Position numbers and translations under genes: made by a program. DNA of 60,539 nt from Aurantimonadaceae bacterium. Its GTDB lineage: Bacteria; Pseudomonadota; Alphaproteobacteria; Rhizobiales; Rhizobiaceae. The stretch lies in assembly GCA_947474855.1 (NCBI GenBank), contig CANJKV010000009.1, forward strand, positions 1 to 60,539. The letters run 5' to 3'. Below are positions 7,883-15,731 of the stretch, in pieces. Position 1 is the stretch's first letter. Each line of letters begins with the position of its first letter. The notes below the pieces were generated by a model. That model saw only the letters and a program-made list of their open reading frames with translations. It was not told where the DNA came from and did not search any database.

Positions 7883-8293
7883 TCAGGTGGCTTTGTCGAG
7901 CGACTTGGCGAGGTCGGAGAGCTTGGGCTCGATCAGCAGGGAGCGCAGGAAGGTCTTGAGCGGACCACCTTCGGCGTTGAGCTCTTCGCCCTCGTCGAAG
8001 CCCGTGATGACGTCGATGTTCTGCGGACGATTGCCGACCGTGCCGTTCAGCAGGTAGTCGACCTTGACCTGGACGTCGGCGGCGTGGCGGCAAGGCGCCT
8101 CTGCAACCTGCCGCAGGAGCGCATTGCAGACGGCTAGGCGCGCGTCGCTCTCGGCCTGCGTGCCGACGATCAGTTCGCCGGCATCGTTGAAGCACGCCTC
8201 GTCGAGTTGGACGGCGTGGCTATGCGCCACGATCGCTTCGACGATTGTCATCGGGGCGGGGTTGGCGTGAAGGGTGTTGGGGGATTCGAGCAA
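7883..8293 (-). CDS. first gene of leftward early operon, paralogous family member E
   Basis: A 136-aa protein (VEAIVAHSHAVQLDEACF ... VCNALLRQVAEAPCRHAADVQVKVDYLLNG). The TTG at 8293 is preferred because GGAGG lies at the right distance upstream. An ATG 14 codons later has no ribosome-binding site. The gene directly follows two repressor-type operators and a TTGACG element, so it probably heads the early left transcript. No known function. Confidence 0.72.
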   Translation of the reverse strand: MLESPNTLHANPAPMTIVEAIVAHSHAVQLDEACFNDAGELIVGTQAESDARLAVCNALLRQVAEAPCRHAADVQVKVDYLLNGTVGNRPQNIDVITGFDEGEELNAEGGPLKTFLRSLLIEPKLSDLAKSLDKAT

Positions 8294-8322
8294 AGGAGCC
8301 TCCGTCGATCTGCTAACGAAGG

Positions 8323-8361
8323 GTTATCCGTTACGGATTAAATCGTCAATCCGTCATGGAT
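8323..8361 (-). promoter_or_regulatory. candidate early-left promoter with two repressor operators
   Basis: The operators are ATCCG-TTA-CGGAT (8326-8338, a perfect dyad) and ATCCG-TCA-TGGAT (8349-8361). On the minus strand TTGACG (8349-8344) lies between them, and a GATAAC -10-like element (8328-8323) overlaps the first operator, with a short 15-bp spacer. Occupancy of either operator would block polymerase. The same operator sequence flanks the repressor gene. Confidence 0.7.
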
Positions 8362-8467
8362 AAGAAATTTCTCCACAGGCTCGGCGTCTTCATCCACAGT
8401 TCTGCGCGCAGGAGACTCGACTCCCGTCGCCCCCTTCCTCAGATTGCAGAACGAATGAGGAACAGGC

Positions 8468-8806
8468 ATGTGGCGGACAGGCATGATCGGCGAACTCTAC
8501 CACCATCGGCAGGTTCGCGAGCTATCGTCGCTAACGGTGTCGTGTCGCGAGTGCGGACGGGTGGTGCCGCTCTTCCCCGCCGATCGTATGGATTGCATCG
8601 ACGGGAATCAGCCTGTTTCGGAGTTTATCCAGCGGCTGTTTTGCCATCGGTGTCGCGACAACCCGAGCGGCGGTAAGCGTCTCGTTTATGCGCCTGTCTG
8701 GCACTCGCCGGCTGTTGAGGAGGCCCGGGAGCTAATGGCTAGACTATTCCAGCCGCGACGATCTTATGGACGGCGATCACCTTCTCGCGCGGAAAGCGGA
8801 GGGTAA
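8468..8806 (+). CDS. small zinc-ribbon-like phage protein (112 aa)
   Basis: It contains two CxxC pairs (SCRECGR at about 25-31 and FCHRCRD at about 58-64), a likely zinc ribbon. The ATG has GAGGA upstream (about 9 nt). The last 68 bp overlap the convergent repressor gene. It lies downstream of the 8326-8361 operators and may be expressed from there in the opposite direction to the early operon. No specific family is recognised. Confidence 0.6.
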   Translation: MWRTGMIGELYHHRQVRELSSLTVSCRECGRVVPLFPADRMDCIDGNQPVSEFIQRLFCHRCRDNPSGGKRLVYAPVWHSPAVEEARELMARLFQPRRSYGRRSPSRAESGG

Positions 8807-9461
8807 AGTGCTCGTCCTCGGGCTCGTCGTTCGCGACGTCCTCGCGGCGCTTGTACTGGCGCAGAATGACCTCGTCGGCGCTCATCGACCAGAAGCGTTT
8901 GATATATCCGGATAAATCGTCGCCCTCGAAATCGCCGGCCACCTGGACGACGACATAATCGTCGCGCCTAACAGGAAGGTGCGGATTCACGAACACTGCC
9001 TCGCCTGGATGGTAGCGAGGTTCCATCGAGTCTCCGTGGACGAAGACGCCGTAAGCATCGGGTACGCCGATGAGCTGCGGCGGGATGAGCGCGTCACCAA
9101 CCCGTCCGCCGTTCAGGATGATTCGCCCGTCCGCGTCGTTGCCTGCGGCGGCGCGACCGAGCATCGGCAGGCGCTCGGTCGGGTACCGGACTGGCACGGG
9201 CGGCGAAGCATTTGCTGGATGCCTTGCCGGATCCGCCGAGACGCCGAGCGTCATAGGCTCCTCGCCGAGCAGCAGCCATGACATCCGGACACCGAAGGCT
9301 ATGGCGTAGGCTTTCGCGCTCGCCTGATCGATGTTTCGCGTACCGTTCTCGTGATGCGAGTAGCTCGGCACAGGCACGCCCAGCGCGCGGGCTGCAGCGG
9401 ACGCCGAAGGAAACCCGGCGGCAATGCGGGCCTGACGAAGGCGATCGCGAACTTCGGTCAC
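8739..9461 (-). CDS. CI-like phage repressor (XRE HTH plus S24 peptidase)
   Basis: A 240-aa LexA/CI-type repressor. It has an N-terminal XRE helix-turn-helix (about 6-65). An Ala106-Gly107 self-cleavage bond lies in LGRAAAGND. The S24 protease dyad is Ser145 (GDSMEPRY) and Lys188 (YIKRF). It starts at GTG 9461, inside or beside operators at 9468-9516, consistent with autoregulation. It should maintain lysogeny and self-cleave on RecA activation. It is divergent from the Cro-like gene, the usual immunity-region arrangement. Confidence 0.93.
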   Translation of the reverse strand: MTEVRDRLRQARIAAGFPSASAAARALGVPVPSYSHHENGTRNIDQASAKAYAIAFGVRMSWLLLGEEPMTLGVSADPARHPANASPPVPVRYPTERLPMLGRAAAGNDADGRIILNGGRVGDALIPPQLIGVPDAYGVFVHGDSMEPRYHPGEAVFVNPHLPVRRDDYVVVQVAGDFEGDDLSGYIKRFWSMSADEVILRQYKRREDVANDEPEDEHFTLRFPREKVIAVHKIVAAGIV

Positions 9462-9465
9462 GTTG

Positions 9466-9516
9466 TAATCCGTTCTGGATTAATCTAATCCGGGGTGGTA
9501 TCCATCCGTAGCGGAT
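9466..9516. promoter_or_regulatory. immunity-region operators between cI-like and cro-like genes
   Basis: ATCCG-TTC-TGGAT (9468-9480, within a TAATCC/GGATTA dyad 9466-9482) and perfect ATCCG-TAG-CGGAT (9504-9516) are the clear sites. A weaker copy, ATCCG-GGG-TGGTA, is at 9488-9500. Three sites in an 80-bp divergent region is a lambda-OR-like layout. Confidence 0.8.
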
Positions 9517-9539
9517 AGTTCTTGCCGAAGGTTGAACAC

Positions 9540-9776
9540 ATGACGGCCGATCTTAGCAAGCTCCGAAGCGACCTCGGCTGGTCGCAGGCTGAGCTCGCAG
9601 AGCGCCTTGGCTGCGCGCAGTCCACCGTTTCGAGGATCGAGAACGGTCAGCCGCCGACGAAGATGATGGCGAAGCTGATCGCGCAGGTCGAACGGCGCGC
9701 GGCATCGCGACGGCCACCGTCGAGGCGGGCGGAAGTGTCCGACGCCCCCGGCGGAGCGGCAGTCGCGAGCGCCTAA
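9540..9776 (+). CDS. Cro-like HTH regulator
   Basis: A 78-aa XRE-family protein (LRSDLGWSQAELAERLGCAQSTVSRIENG) with a basic, disordered tail. ATG 9540 with GAAGG upstream is preferred over TTG 9522. It is divergent from the repressor and first in the rightward early operon, so a Cro role is likely. Its TAA overlaps the next ATG (TAATG). Confidence 0.85.
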   Translation: MTADLSKLRSDLGWSQAELAERLGCAQSTVSRIENGQPPTKMMAKLIAQVERRAASRRPPSRRAEVSDAPGGAAVASA

Positions 9777-12745
9777 TGTCAGCGGATCAGTACGTCGCGA
9801 CGGGAGAAATCCGCGTGGCCGCCGAAGGTAACGAGGAGAGTGTCCTCCAAAGCCTGGGCATCCAGCCGAACCAGCGCCGCAACGCGCATATCGATTGCCC
9901 CTATCCCGAGCACGGCGGGAAGGGCGATTGGCGTTGGGATCATGTGAAGGGTCGCGCCCGCTGCACCTGCACGAAGGGCGACAGCATCTTCGACGTCGTC
10001 ATGAAGTGCCGCGGCGTCGATTTCGAGGAGGCGAAGATCGTCGTCGCCGAGGCAATCGGCCGCCAGGATCTCGTGAAGACGAAGGGCGACGGCAAGGACG
10101 CCGAGCGCGATCCCGACAACCGCTTCCTGAAGAGCACCGCGGCCGGCCTCTGCGCGGTCAAGGCTCGCTTTCGAGACGATGCGCTGGTCGCGATCTATCT
10201 CGGGTCCCGCCTCGGCATCGCCGATTGCGACGTGCTCCTCCCGTCGACGCCCATCCGGGGGATTACCCACCATCACCACTACAAGGGTAAGGGTCGCGAC
10301 GGGAAGCCGAAGTCGGTTGCCGTCACGCCCTGCGCCGTCTTCGTTCAGACCGACCGTGACCGCCGGACCCACGCACACCGCATCTTCCTGACGCCCGACG
10401 GCAAGGGGAAGGCCTCTCTGCCGGACGGGATGGATCCGAAGAAGTCGGCCAAGAAGGAGAACGAGGAAGACAACGTCTCAGGCCGGTGCGTCGTCTGGGG
10501 CGACCCGACGAAGGCTCCGCACCTCGTCGCCTGCGAGGGCATTGAGACGGCACAGGCGGTCGCCCAAACCTTCCGCGCCGAGGTCGAGGCTCGGGAGATG
10601 GTCGTCGTATCGGCGATCGCCGCGGTGGGCATCGAGGCGTTGCGCCCCTGGCCAGCGACGAAGCGAGTGACGATCGCGGCCGACCGCGACGATGCCGAGA
10701 AGCGAGGCCGGCCGGGATCGCAGCGGGGCGACAAGGCCGCGCGGGTGTTCGGTGTCCGGCAGATGGAGACGAAGGTCGCCGTCGCGATCGCGCTGCCCGG
10801 CGAGGCGGGGCAGTCCCTCGACTGGCTGGACGTCTACACATCAGGCGAAGGTGGTCCAGAGGCGGTGCGCTCCGGGATCCTCGGGGCCGAGCCGTTCCAG
10901 GCGACGAAGGAGGAGATCGCCGAGCATCGGAAGAACGTTGACCGGGAAGCCGAGCTCGCCGAGATCGCGCAGACGTACCCGCTGCCGACGCTCCAGACGA
11001 AGGCGCTGGTCTACGCCCACGACGCCGCCGATCGGATCAAGGTTCACAAGGTCGTCGAGGAGCGTAAGCCCGGCCAGCCGCCCAAGCAGTTCCTCGTCCC
11101 GATCATGACGCCGTTCGGGATCGCGGCTCGCCTGCGGAACGTCAACGAGGACGACAGCTACAGCCTGCGCCTGGTGGTGCAGGACATGAACGGCCGGCCG
11201 AGGAACATCGACGTCGCGCGCCGGGATCTTGCCAAGATGAACGGCGTCGAGATCCGGAGCCTGCTGCTGGAAGGGGGCCTGCGCGTCGAGGACGACGGCG
11301 AGGCCGTGGCGGTCGCGATGCTGAAAGGCGCCGACCCCGAGTTCGAGATCGCCATCGTCCGCCATCCCGGCTGGCATCAGATGAGCGATGGCGGCGATCC
11401 CTTCTTCGTCACGCCCGGCGGGCTCGTTATCGGCGCGCCGAAGGGCGACGCCGTCGAGCTCTATGCCGGCGCGCGCCTGCCGGCCGTTAGCGTCCATGGC
11501 GGAACCCTGGAGGGCTGGAAGGCGGCGGCCGCCATGGCGCTCGCGCAAGTCGACTGCCCGCATTGGGCGCTCGGGATCATGGCGGGCTTCGCCGGCCCGA
11601 TCATCGCCCTTACCGGCCTGGACACATGCGGCATCAACCTGTCGGGCCGGTCGTCGAGCGGCAAGACGACGGCGCAGAAGCTCGCCGTCTCAGCCTGGAC
11701 CGTGCCGGACACCACGAAGCCCGGGCTCGCCCGCTCCGCGCGCGCGACCGCCAACGCCATCGAGAGCCTGAGCCAGCAGGCGAACGCCACGATCCTGTCG
11801 CTCGACGAGCTTGCCCACGTCAACGGCAAGGAGACGGGCAAGATGATCTACACCATCGCTGGCGGCGTCGGGAAAGCGCGGATGCGGCAGGACGCATCCC
11901 TTCGCGAGGCGAGCCGCTGGTCGACCTTCGCCATTCTGTCGGCGGAGAGCTCGCTTCAGGAGAAGGTGGAGGCGGACGGCGAAACCTTCATGGCCGGCAT
12001 GGCCGCGCGCATCCCGGACGTCGACGTGAGCGGGATCGACCGCAACGTGGACAAGGCGGCGATGCGGCAGATCGAGGAGGTCACCCGCAACTTCGGGCAC
12101 GCCGGCCCGGCCTTCGTCGAGGCGATCCAAAAGGAAGGGCTGCACCTGAAGGCCGCGCAGCTCCGCGAGAGCATCCTCCAGCGCGCCCTAGTGCTCGCAG
12201 GAGGGGAAGGAGCGGACAGCGCCCTGATCCGTGCGGCGCAGCCCTTCGCCATCCTCGCGGCGGCCGGCACGCTGGCGCAGGCCGCAGGCCTATTGCCCAA
12301 GACCGTCGACCTGATGCGCGCTATCGGCTGGGCCTGGGGCCGCTTCAACCTGTCCGCGGATGCGGGGGTGCTGAACCCGCACGAGCAGGCGCTCGCGAGC
12401 CTGCGCCTCTGGATCAACGAGCGCTGGGGCGTGTCCATCCGGGGTATCGACGCGCAGGCCGGCAACCAGATCGCCCTGGCCTGGTACGACGAGGATGCCG
12501 TCTACATCCCGCGGGAGCGACTGCGGGAGGCGTCGGGCGGCGCGCTCAAGGAACAGGAGCTTGCGGCGGCGCTCGACGAGGCGGGGCACCTCTACAAGCG
12601 CGACGACGCCAAGCGTCCCTATGTCCGGTACGTCCCGAAGCTCGGCAAGGTGCAGGCCTACGCGCTGCGCCGTCCCACCTACGGCCGATCCGGTTTCGTC
12701 GCCGACCAGGATCAGTTCCGCGTCTACGACGGCGGGAGGGCGTAG
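9776..12745 (+). CDS. primase-helicase (zinc finger, Toprim, DUF927)
   Basis: A 989-aa replication protein. The N-terminus (about 35-105) has a CHC2-like zinc site (CPYPEHGG... RCTCTKGDSIFDVV). A Toprim segment follows at about 245-315 (LVACEGIETAQAVAQTF ... RVTIAADRDDAEKRG). From about 560 a DUF927-type helicase carries Walker A NLSGRSSSGKTTAQKLA and LSLDELAHV as Walker B. The C-terminal part may add a winged helix. It is likely to prime and unwind phage DNA. Length fits large fused primase-helicases of temperate siphophages. Confidence 0.9.
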   Translation: MSADQYVATGEIRVAAEGNEESVLQSLGIQPNQRRNAHIDCPYPEHGGKGDWRWDHVKGRARCTCTKGDSIFDVVMKCRGVDFEEAKIVVAEAIGRQDLVKTKGDGKDAERDPDNRFLKSTAAGLCAVKARFRDDALVAIYLGSRLGIADCDVLLPSTPIRGITHHHHYKGKGRDGKPKSVAVTPCAVFVQTDRDRRTHAHRIFLTPDGKGKASLPDGMDPKKSAKKENEEDNVSGRCVVWGDPTKAPHLVACEGIETAQAVAQTFRAEVEAREMVVVSAIAAVGIEALRPWPATKRVTIAADRDDAEKRGRPGSQRGDKAARVFGVRQMETKVAVAIALPGEAGQSLDWLDVYTSGEGGPEAVRSGILGAEPFQATKEEIAEHRKNVDREAELAEIAQTYPLPTLQTKALVYAHDAADRIKVHKVVEERKPGQPPKQFLVPIMTPFGIAARLRNVNEDDSYSLRLVVQDMNGRPRNIDVARRDLAKMNGVEIRSLLLEGGLRVEDDGEAVAVAMLKGADPEFEIAIVRHPGWHQMSDGGDPFFVTPGGLVIGAPKGDAVELYAGARLPAVSVHGGTLEGWKAAAAMALAQVDCPHWALGIMAGFAGPIIALTGLDTCGINLSGRSSSGKTTAQKLAVSAWTVPDTTKPGLARSARATANAIESLSQQANATILSLDELAHVNGKETGKMIYTIAGGVGKARMRQDASLREASRWSTFAILSAESSLQEKVEADGETFMAGMAARIPDVDVSGIDRNVDKAAMRQIEEVTRNFGHAGPAFVEAIQKEGLHLKAAQLRESILQRALVLAGGEGADSALIRAAQPFAILAAAGTLAQAAGLLPKTVDLMRAIGWAWGRFNLSADAGVLNPHEQALASLRLWINERWGVSIRGIDAQAGNQIALAWYDEDAVYIPRERLREASGGALKEQELAAALDEAGHLYKRDDAKRPYVRYVPKLGKVQAYALRRPTYGRSGFVADQDQFRVYDGGRA

Positions 12746-12747
12746 GG

Positions 12748-13482
12748 ATGGGCGACTTCCTCGCGCTTTTTGATCAGGAAACCGGCCGCCTCAAGAACGC
12801 CGCCGAGGTAGCCGGCGAGGCCGAGATTTTTCCACCGTTTCCCACTCGAAACGACTTTAGTGGGAAGTCACAAGACACTGAAAACAATGATTTTTCCACC
12901 TTTTCCACCTTTCCCACCGCCGAGCAGGACGTCCATGTCGGCGTCGAAAATCGGACGTCGACCGACGCCTCGGGAGGGTCCCGTCCGGCCACCCCCACAC
13001 CCCCATTCTTAGAAAGAGGCGCGCGCGTAAGGTCTTATAGCGGGTGGGGAAGTGGGAAAGCGGGAAAGCCAGCAATATCAATATCCATAAGTGGGAAAGA
13101 GTGGGAAAAGTGGGAAAGATTGGCGCCTTCCGCTTCTGACCTGGATGATGTTCGCGCCGCCTTCGACGAGCGCGCCGGGGTCCTGGAGTTCGACTGCGGC
13201 CTGTCTCGCGCCGAGGCCGAGACGAAGGCCTACGGAGAGGTTAAAGGAGCCGAAGCCCTGCGGGTGAGGAAGCCCGCGACCGCCGGCGGACGGACGCCCG
13301 GCGTCATCATCCGAGCGCCGGCTCGCGAACTGGCGGCCGCCGACTACGACGCTCGCCTCGACACGCTCATCAACGCCGCTGGCGACGACGCCGTGGCGCG
13401 GGACCGCCTGATCCTGGCGAAGCGCAAGGGCTGGGTGGTGCCCTGCGGGGACGAAACGATCTTCACCAGGGGACGGACATGA
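12748..13482 (+). CDS. hypothetical early protein carrying an internal iteron-like repeat array
   Basis: The true ATG is 12748, two bases after the primase stop, with GGGAGGG upstream; the longer overlapping ORF is a shadow. The 244-aa protein has a disordered, low-complexity first half (FSTFSTFPT; SGKEWEKWE), directly caused by DNA repeats of TTTCCCAC/GTGGGAAA. The second half (about 135-244) looks folded and ends DETIFTRGRT. Its position after the primase suggests a replication accessory role, by analogy with genes that contain phage origins. Confidence 0.72.
   Translation: MGDFLALFDQETGRLKNAAEVAGEAEIFPPFPTRNDFSGKSQDTENNDFSTFSTFPTAEQDVHVGVENRTSTDASGGSRPATPTPPFLERGARVRSYSGWGSGKAGKPAISISISGKEWEKWERLAPSASDLDDVRAAFDERAGVLEFDCGLSRAEAETKAYGEVKGAEALRVRKPATAGGRTPGVIIRAPARELAAADYDARLDTLINAAGDDAVARDRLILAKRKGWVVPCGDETIFTRGRT
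12827..13119. repeat. GTGGGAAA iteron-like array, candidate phage replication origin
   Basis: Right cluster: GTGGGGAA (13044), GTGGGAAA (13052), GCGGGAAA (13060), then GTGGGAAA at 13091, 13101 and 13110. Left cluster, inverted: TTTTCCACC and TTTCCCAC copies at 12827-12844 and 12891-12917, with one AGTGGGAAG at 12859. An unusually AT-rich stretch (13071-13089) separates the two right-hand groups. Repeats inside a replication-region gene recall lambda ori in O. The origin function is inferred. Confidence 0.55.
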
Positions 13483-13937
13483 CTTTCGATTATACGCAGC
13501 CCCGCCGGCGTCTTCGCGGAGCCCTCCGCAAGTTGGAGAACGCGCCGGGGCCGAGCCTCGCGCTCGACGCGGCCGTCTTCCAGGTCATGCCTGCCGCCAT
13601 CGCTGCGCCGATCCTGTTTGCGCCCGATCGGCCACACGTCACCGGCTCGATCGACGCCGCGGTCGCGCTTGTGCGGGCCGTGAAGCCCGGGTGGATCTGG
13701 CGCCTTTGCACATGCAGCCTTTCGGACGATGCGTGGCTCATTCCCGACTTCAACGATCCGGAGCACGGTCAAGCCCTGCGTGACCGCTTCCCCGATGAGG
13801 CGAAGCGCGATCCGGTGGAATGGTTCGGCACCGACGTCGACCGCCGTCCGTCCGGACAACCGGCCCTTGCTCTCTGCCAGTCCCTGATCCTGGCGCAGAT
13901 CGCCATCCTTGATCATGAGGTCCGCGCACATGCCTAA
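13479..13937 (+). CDS. phage ABA-sandwich-like hypothetical protein
   Basis: A 152-aa protein. Its central part (VTGSIDAAVALVRAVKPGWIWRLCTCS) follows the S-x-DAA-x-L-V-x(4)-G-W-x-W pattern I associate with the phage ABA-sandwich (DUF2591-like) family found in many prophages. Biochemical role unknown. It overlaps the previous gene's stop by 4 bases and the next start by 8. Confidence 0.65.
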   Translation: MTFDYTQPRRRLRGALRKLENAPGPSLALDAAVFQVMPAAIAAPILFAPDRPHVTGSIDAAVALVRAVKPGWIWRLCTCSLSDDAWLIPDFNDPEHGQALRDRFPDEAKRDPVEWFGTDVDRRPSGQPALALCQSLILAQIAILDHEVRAHA

Positions 13938-14469
13938 GCCGAAGAAGGCGAAGAAGAAGCCGGGCGCCGAGCAGCTCGGGCCTGGGGGGCTGGTCGTACA
14001 GGCGCGGCGCGTCCGGACGGGCACGACAGCCATCTCGACGTTGAAGGTTCGCTGCCGGCCGGGCAGCTTCGAGTGGCGCTATGGGCGCTTCGGCAACGCG
14101 CAGTATCACGCCGGCGCGGCGTTCGCGCGCCTTTGGGAGCGTTCTGGGATCGCGTCCGCGGGCGGCGGACTGCCGAGCCTAGGAGGCTCGTCCTCGGGCA
14201 AGCCCGGCTCGCTCGCTGATGCGCGGGTGGCCGCGCTCGACGAGGTGCGCCGGATCAGCGACACCATCGGCGGGCCGATCCAGCGCCGGCTCGTCGCCTA
14301 CTGCGTAGAGGGTCGAACCCCGAAGGAGATCGCTGCCACCTACCATCACCAGGTCACGGATCGGCAGGTGTCCGAAACGCTCGACCTCGACCTCATCGAG
14401 CTTGCGCGCGCCATGGGCTTCGCAAATGCCGCCAAGTTGCCCGTTTGTTCTTTGGCGGCGCAGGAGTAG
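13930..14469 (+). CDS. possible HTH regulator at end of early region
   Basis: A 179-aa protein from ATG 13930 (GAGGT upstream). It has a Lys-rich N-terminus (MPKPKKAKKKPG). The middle reads VRCRPGSFEWRYGRFGNAQYHAGAAFARLWER. The C-terminal part (RRLVAYCVEGRTPKEIAATYHHQVTDRQVSETLDLDLIEL) looks like a sigma-region-4-like helix-turn-helix. By position, just before the early terminator and the late genes, it could be the late-gene activator. This is inference. Confidence 0.6.
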   Translation: MPKPKKAKKKPGAEQLGPGGLVVQARRVRTGTTAISTLKVRCRPGSFEWRYGRFGNAQYHAGAAFARLWERSGIASAGGGLPSLGGSSSGKPGSLADARVAALDEVRRISDTIGGPIQRRLVAYCVEGRTPKEIAATYHHQVTDRQVSETLDLDLIELARAMGFANAAKLPVCSLAAQE

Positions 14470-14472
14470 AAT

Positions 14473-15024
14473 ATGCGATCGTCCACTGAGTCGCGAGCGT
14501 ACAACATGAGCCAGCGTTACTCTGAAGATGCAGCGGGAAGCGAGTCTCGGCCGATAATCGTCATGCGCAACGTCCCGTGCATCCAAGCACTGGAAACAGA
14601 TCTCCTCCTATACGGGTTCTCGGGCGGATCTCTGACCCATCGCGGGGAAGATGCAGTCAACCGGGTGTCCAAGGAGTTGTTCGGCGTGACGCTGACACAG
14701 CTCGACCTCGACGATGACGACGAATGGACTGACGAGGATGTGGAGGACGAAGAGCAGGAGGACGAAGGCGAATACATCAGAACCGTTGGAATGATGGACG
14801 ATGAGGTCGTGAAATACCTCAAGACGCTCGGCTTTGACTTCACTGATGCGCGCGGCTTTCCCCTTCGCTGCACCCTGCATCTGCGCTGCCAAGCAGAGGC
14901 GGCGGCCAAGGGCATCATTGGCAGAATGCCGGACGCCGCCGTGCTCGGGACGGACGCGTGGGAGAAGTCGATGCAGGCAGACGCCAAAGCTTTCCTCGAC
15001 CGGAAGCGCGGCCGAACTCCTTGA
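14473..15024 (+). CDS. acidic hypothetical protein, lower GC
   Basis: A 183-aa protein with an extremely acidic tract at about 77-98 (DLDDDDEWTDEDVEDEEQ) followed by a small folded-looking C-terminus. Base composition is lower in GC than its neighbours, suggesting separate acquisition. It is the last gene before the terminator at 15084. The function is unknown. An acidic DNA-mimic role is conceivable but unsupported. An alternative start is ATG 14506. Confidence 0.65.
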   Translation: MRSSTESRAYNMSQRYSEDAAGSESRPIIVMRNVPCIQALETDLLLYGFSGGSLTHRGEDAVNRVSKELFGVTLTQLDLDDDDEWTDEDVEDEEQEDEGEYIRTVGMMDDEVVKYLKTLGFDFTDARGFPLRCTLHLRCQAEAAAKGIIGRMPDAAVLGTDAWEKSMQADAKAFLDRKRGRTP

Positions 15025-15083
15025 CCTTTCTGGCAGAAAGCCCTATCACGTTCATCAGGTGTCGGACTGCGACACGGATCAGG

Positions 15084-15106
15084 GGCTCGCTTCGGCGGGC
15101 CTTTGT
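15084..15106 (+). terminator. terminator closing the rightward early operon
   Basis: GGCTCGC-TTCG-GCGGGCC forms a 7-bp stem (one G-U pair) with a stable TTCG tetraloop, followed by TTT. The surrounding 15025-15309 contains no convincing gene. Confidence 0.65.
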
Positions 15107-15309
15107 CGTTTCCGAGATGCGGCGGCGATCATCGCGGGCGATGGTCTTAGGCAAACGGTCTGATCAACCCTTCCGGATCTTCGAGACAAAAAGGGCCAGC
15201 CGCCTCATCCGCCCCGTACCCAAAGCCGCAACAGGCCGGGAAGCTACGCCGCTGAAGCGTCATGATGCATCGGACCGACGGTGCGGAAACTGCGGCATCG
15301 GCACAGATT

Positions 15310-15385
15310 GGCGGGATAGCTCAGCAGGTAGAGCACCGGGCTCATAATCCGGATGTCGGACGTTCGAGTCGTCCTCCCGCAACCA
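15310..15385 (+). tRNA. prophage tRNA-Met(CAU) with initiator-like features
   Basis: A complete 76-nt cloverleaf with encoded CCA. The acceptor stem is GGCGGGA/TCCCGCA, the anticodon loop CTCATAA (CAU) and the T-arm GGACG-TTCGAGT-CGTCC. Base pair 1-72 is a G.A mismatch and the end reads CGCAACCA. An unpaired 1-72 with A72 is the hallmark of bacterial initiator tRNA. The anticodon stem carries GGG at 29-31 but pairs UCC, and the D-stem has C11-G24 as in elongators. It is thus a mixed type. It lies between early and late blocks. Confidence 0.92.
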
Positions 15386-15530
15386 GATCACAGTCAGCGG
15401 GGAGCGTCGGTCACGACCCGGCGTCCGTTAGACCCGGCACCTTCGGGTGAGAGCGGCTACCGCCCCGGGGAAGGGGCGCTCGGGTTGATCGCCGGGCGCC
15501 TCGTCGAACACAAGGGCCGGGGCCTTCGTC

Positions 15531-15731
15531 ATGGACTGGATGGTTCTCCTCGTCGCGCTCGTCGTCGTTATCGTCGTCGTGCTTGGCTGCGCGCTCGCCT
15601 TCATCGTCTACGTCGCGCGCTTCGTCATCCGGGGGCATCGCCGGATCGAGCACCACTTCGACGAGGTAGACCAGCGACGGGAAGCGCGCCGCCGCAGGAT
15701 CATCCGAGCCGTAGGTGAGCGGCTCGGATGA
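15531..15731 (+). CDS. small single-pass membrane protein (66 aa)
   Basis: Residues 4-34 are strongly hydrophobic (VLLVALVVVIVVVLGCALAF). A basic cytoplasmic tail (RREARRRRIIRAVGERLG) follows. It could be a small holin or superinfection protein; no family is recognised. Its stop overlaps the HNH gene start by 4 bases. Confidence 0.6.
   Translation: MDWMVLLVALVVVIVVVLGCALAFIVYVARFVIRGHRRIEHHFDEVDQRREARRRRIIRAVGERLG

Noticed and set aside
11563-12747. Upstream part of a 639-aa ORF overlapping the primase gene
   Set aside because: Only the portion from ATG 12748 is coding; the rest is an Arg/Gly/Pro-rich shadow of the primase in another frame.
12827-13119. Reading the GTGGGAAA array as a CRISPR or minisatellite
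   Set aside because: Units are 8-10 bp, unequally spaced and partly inverted, and lie within a coding frame.
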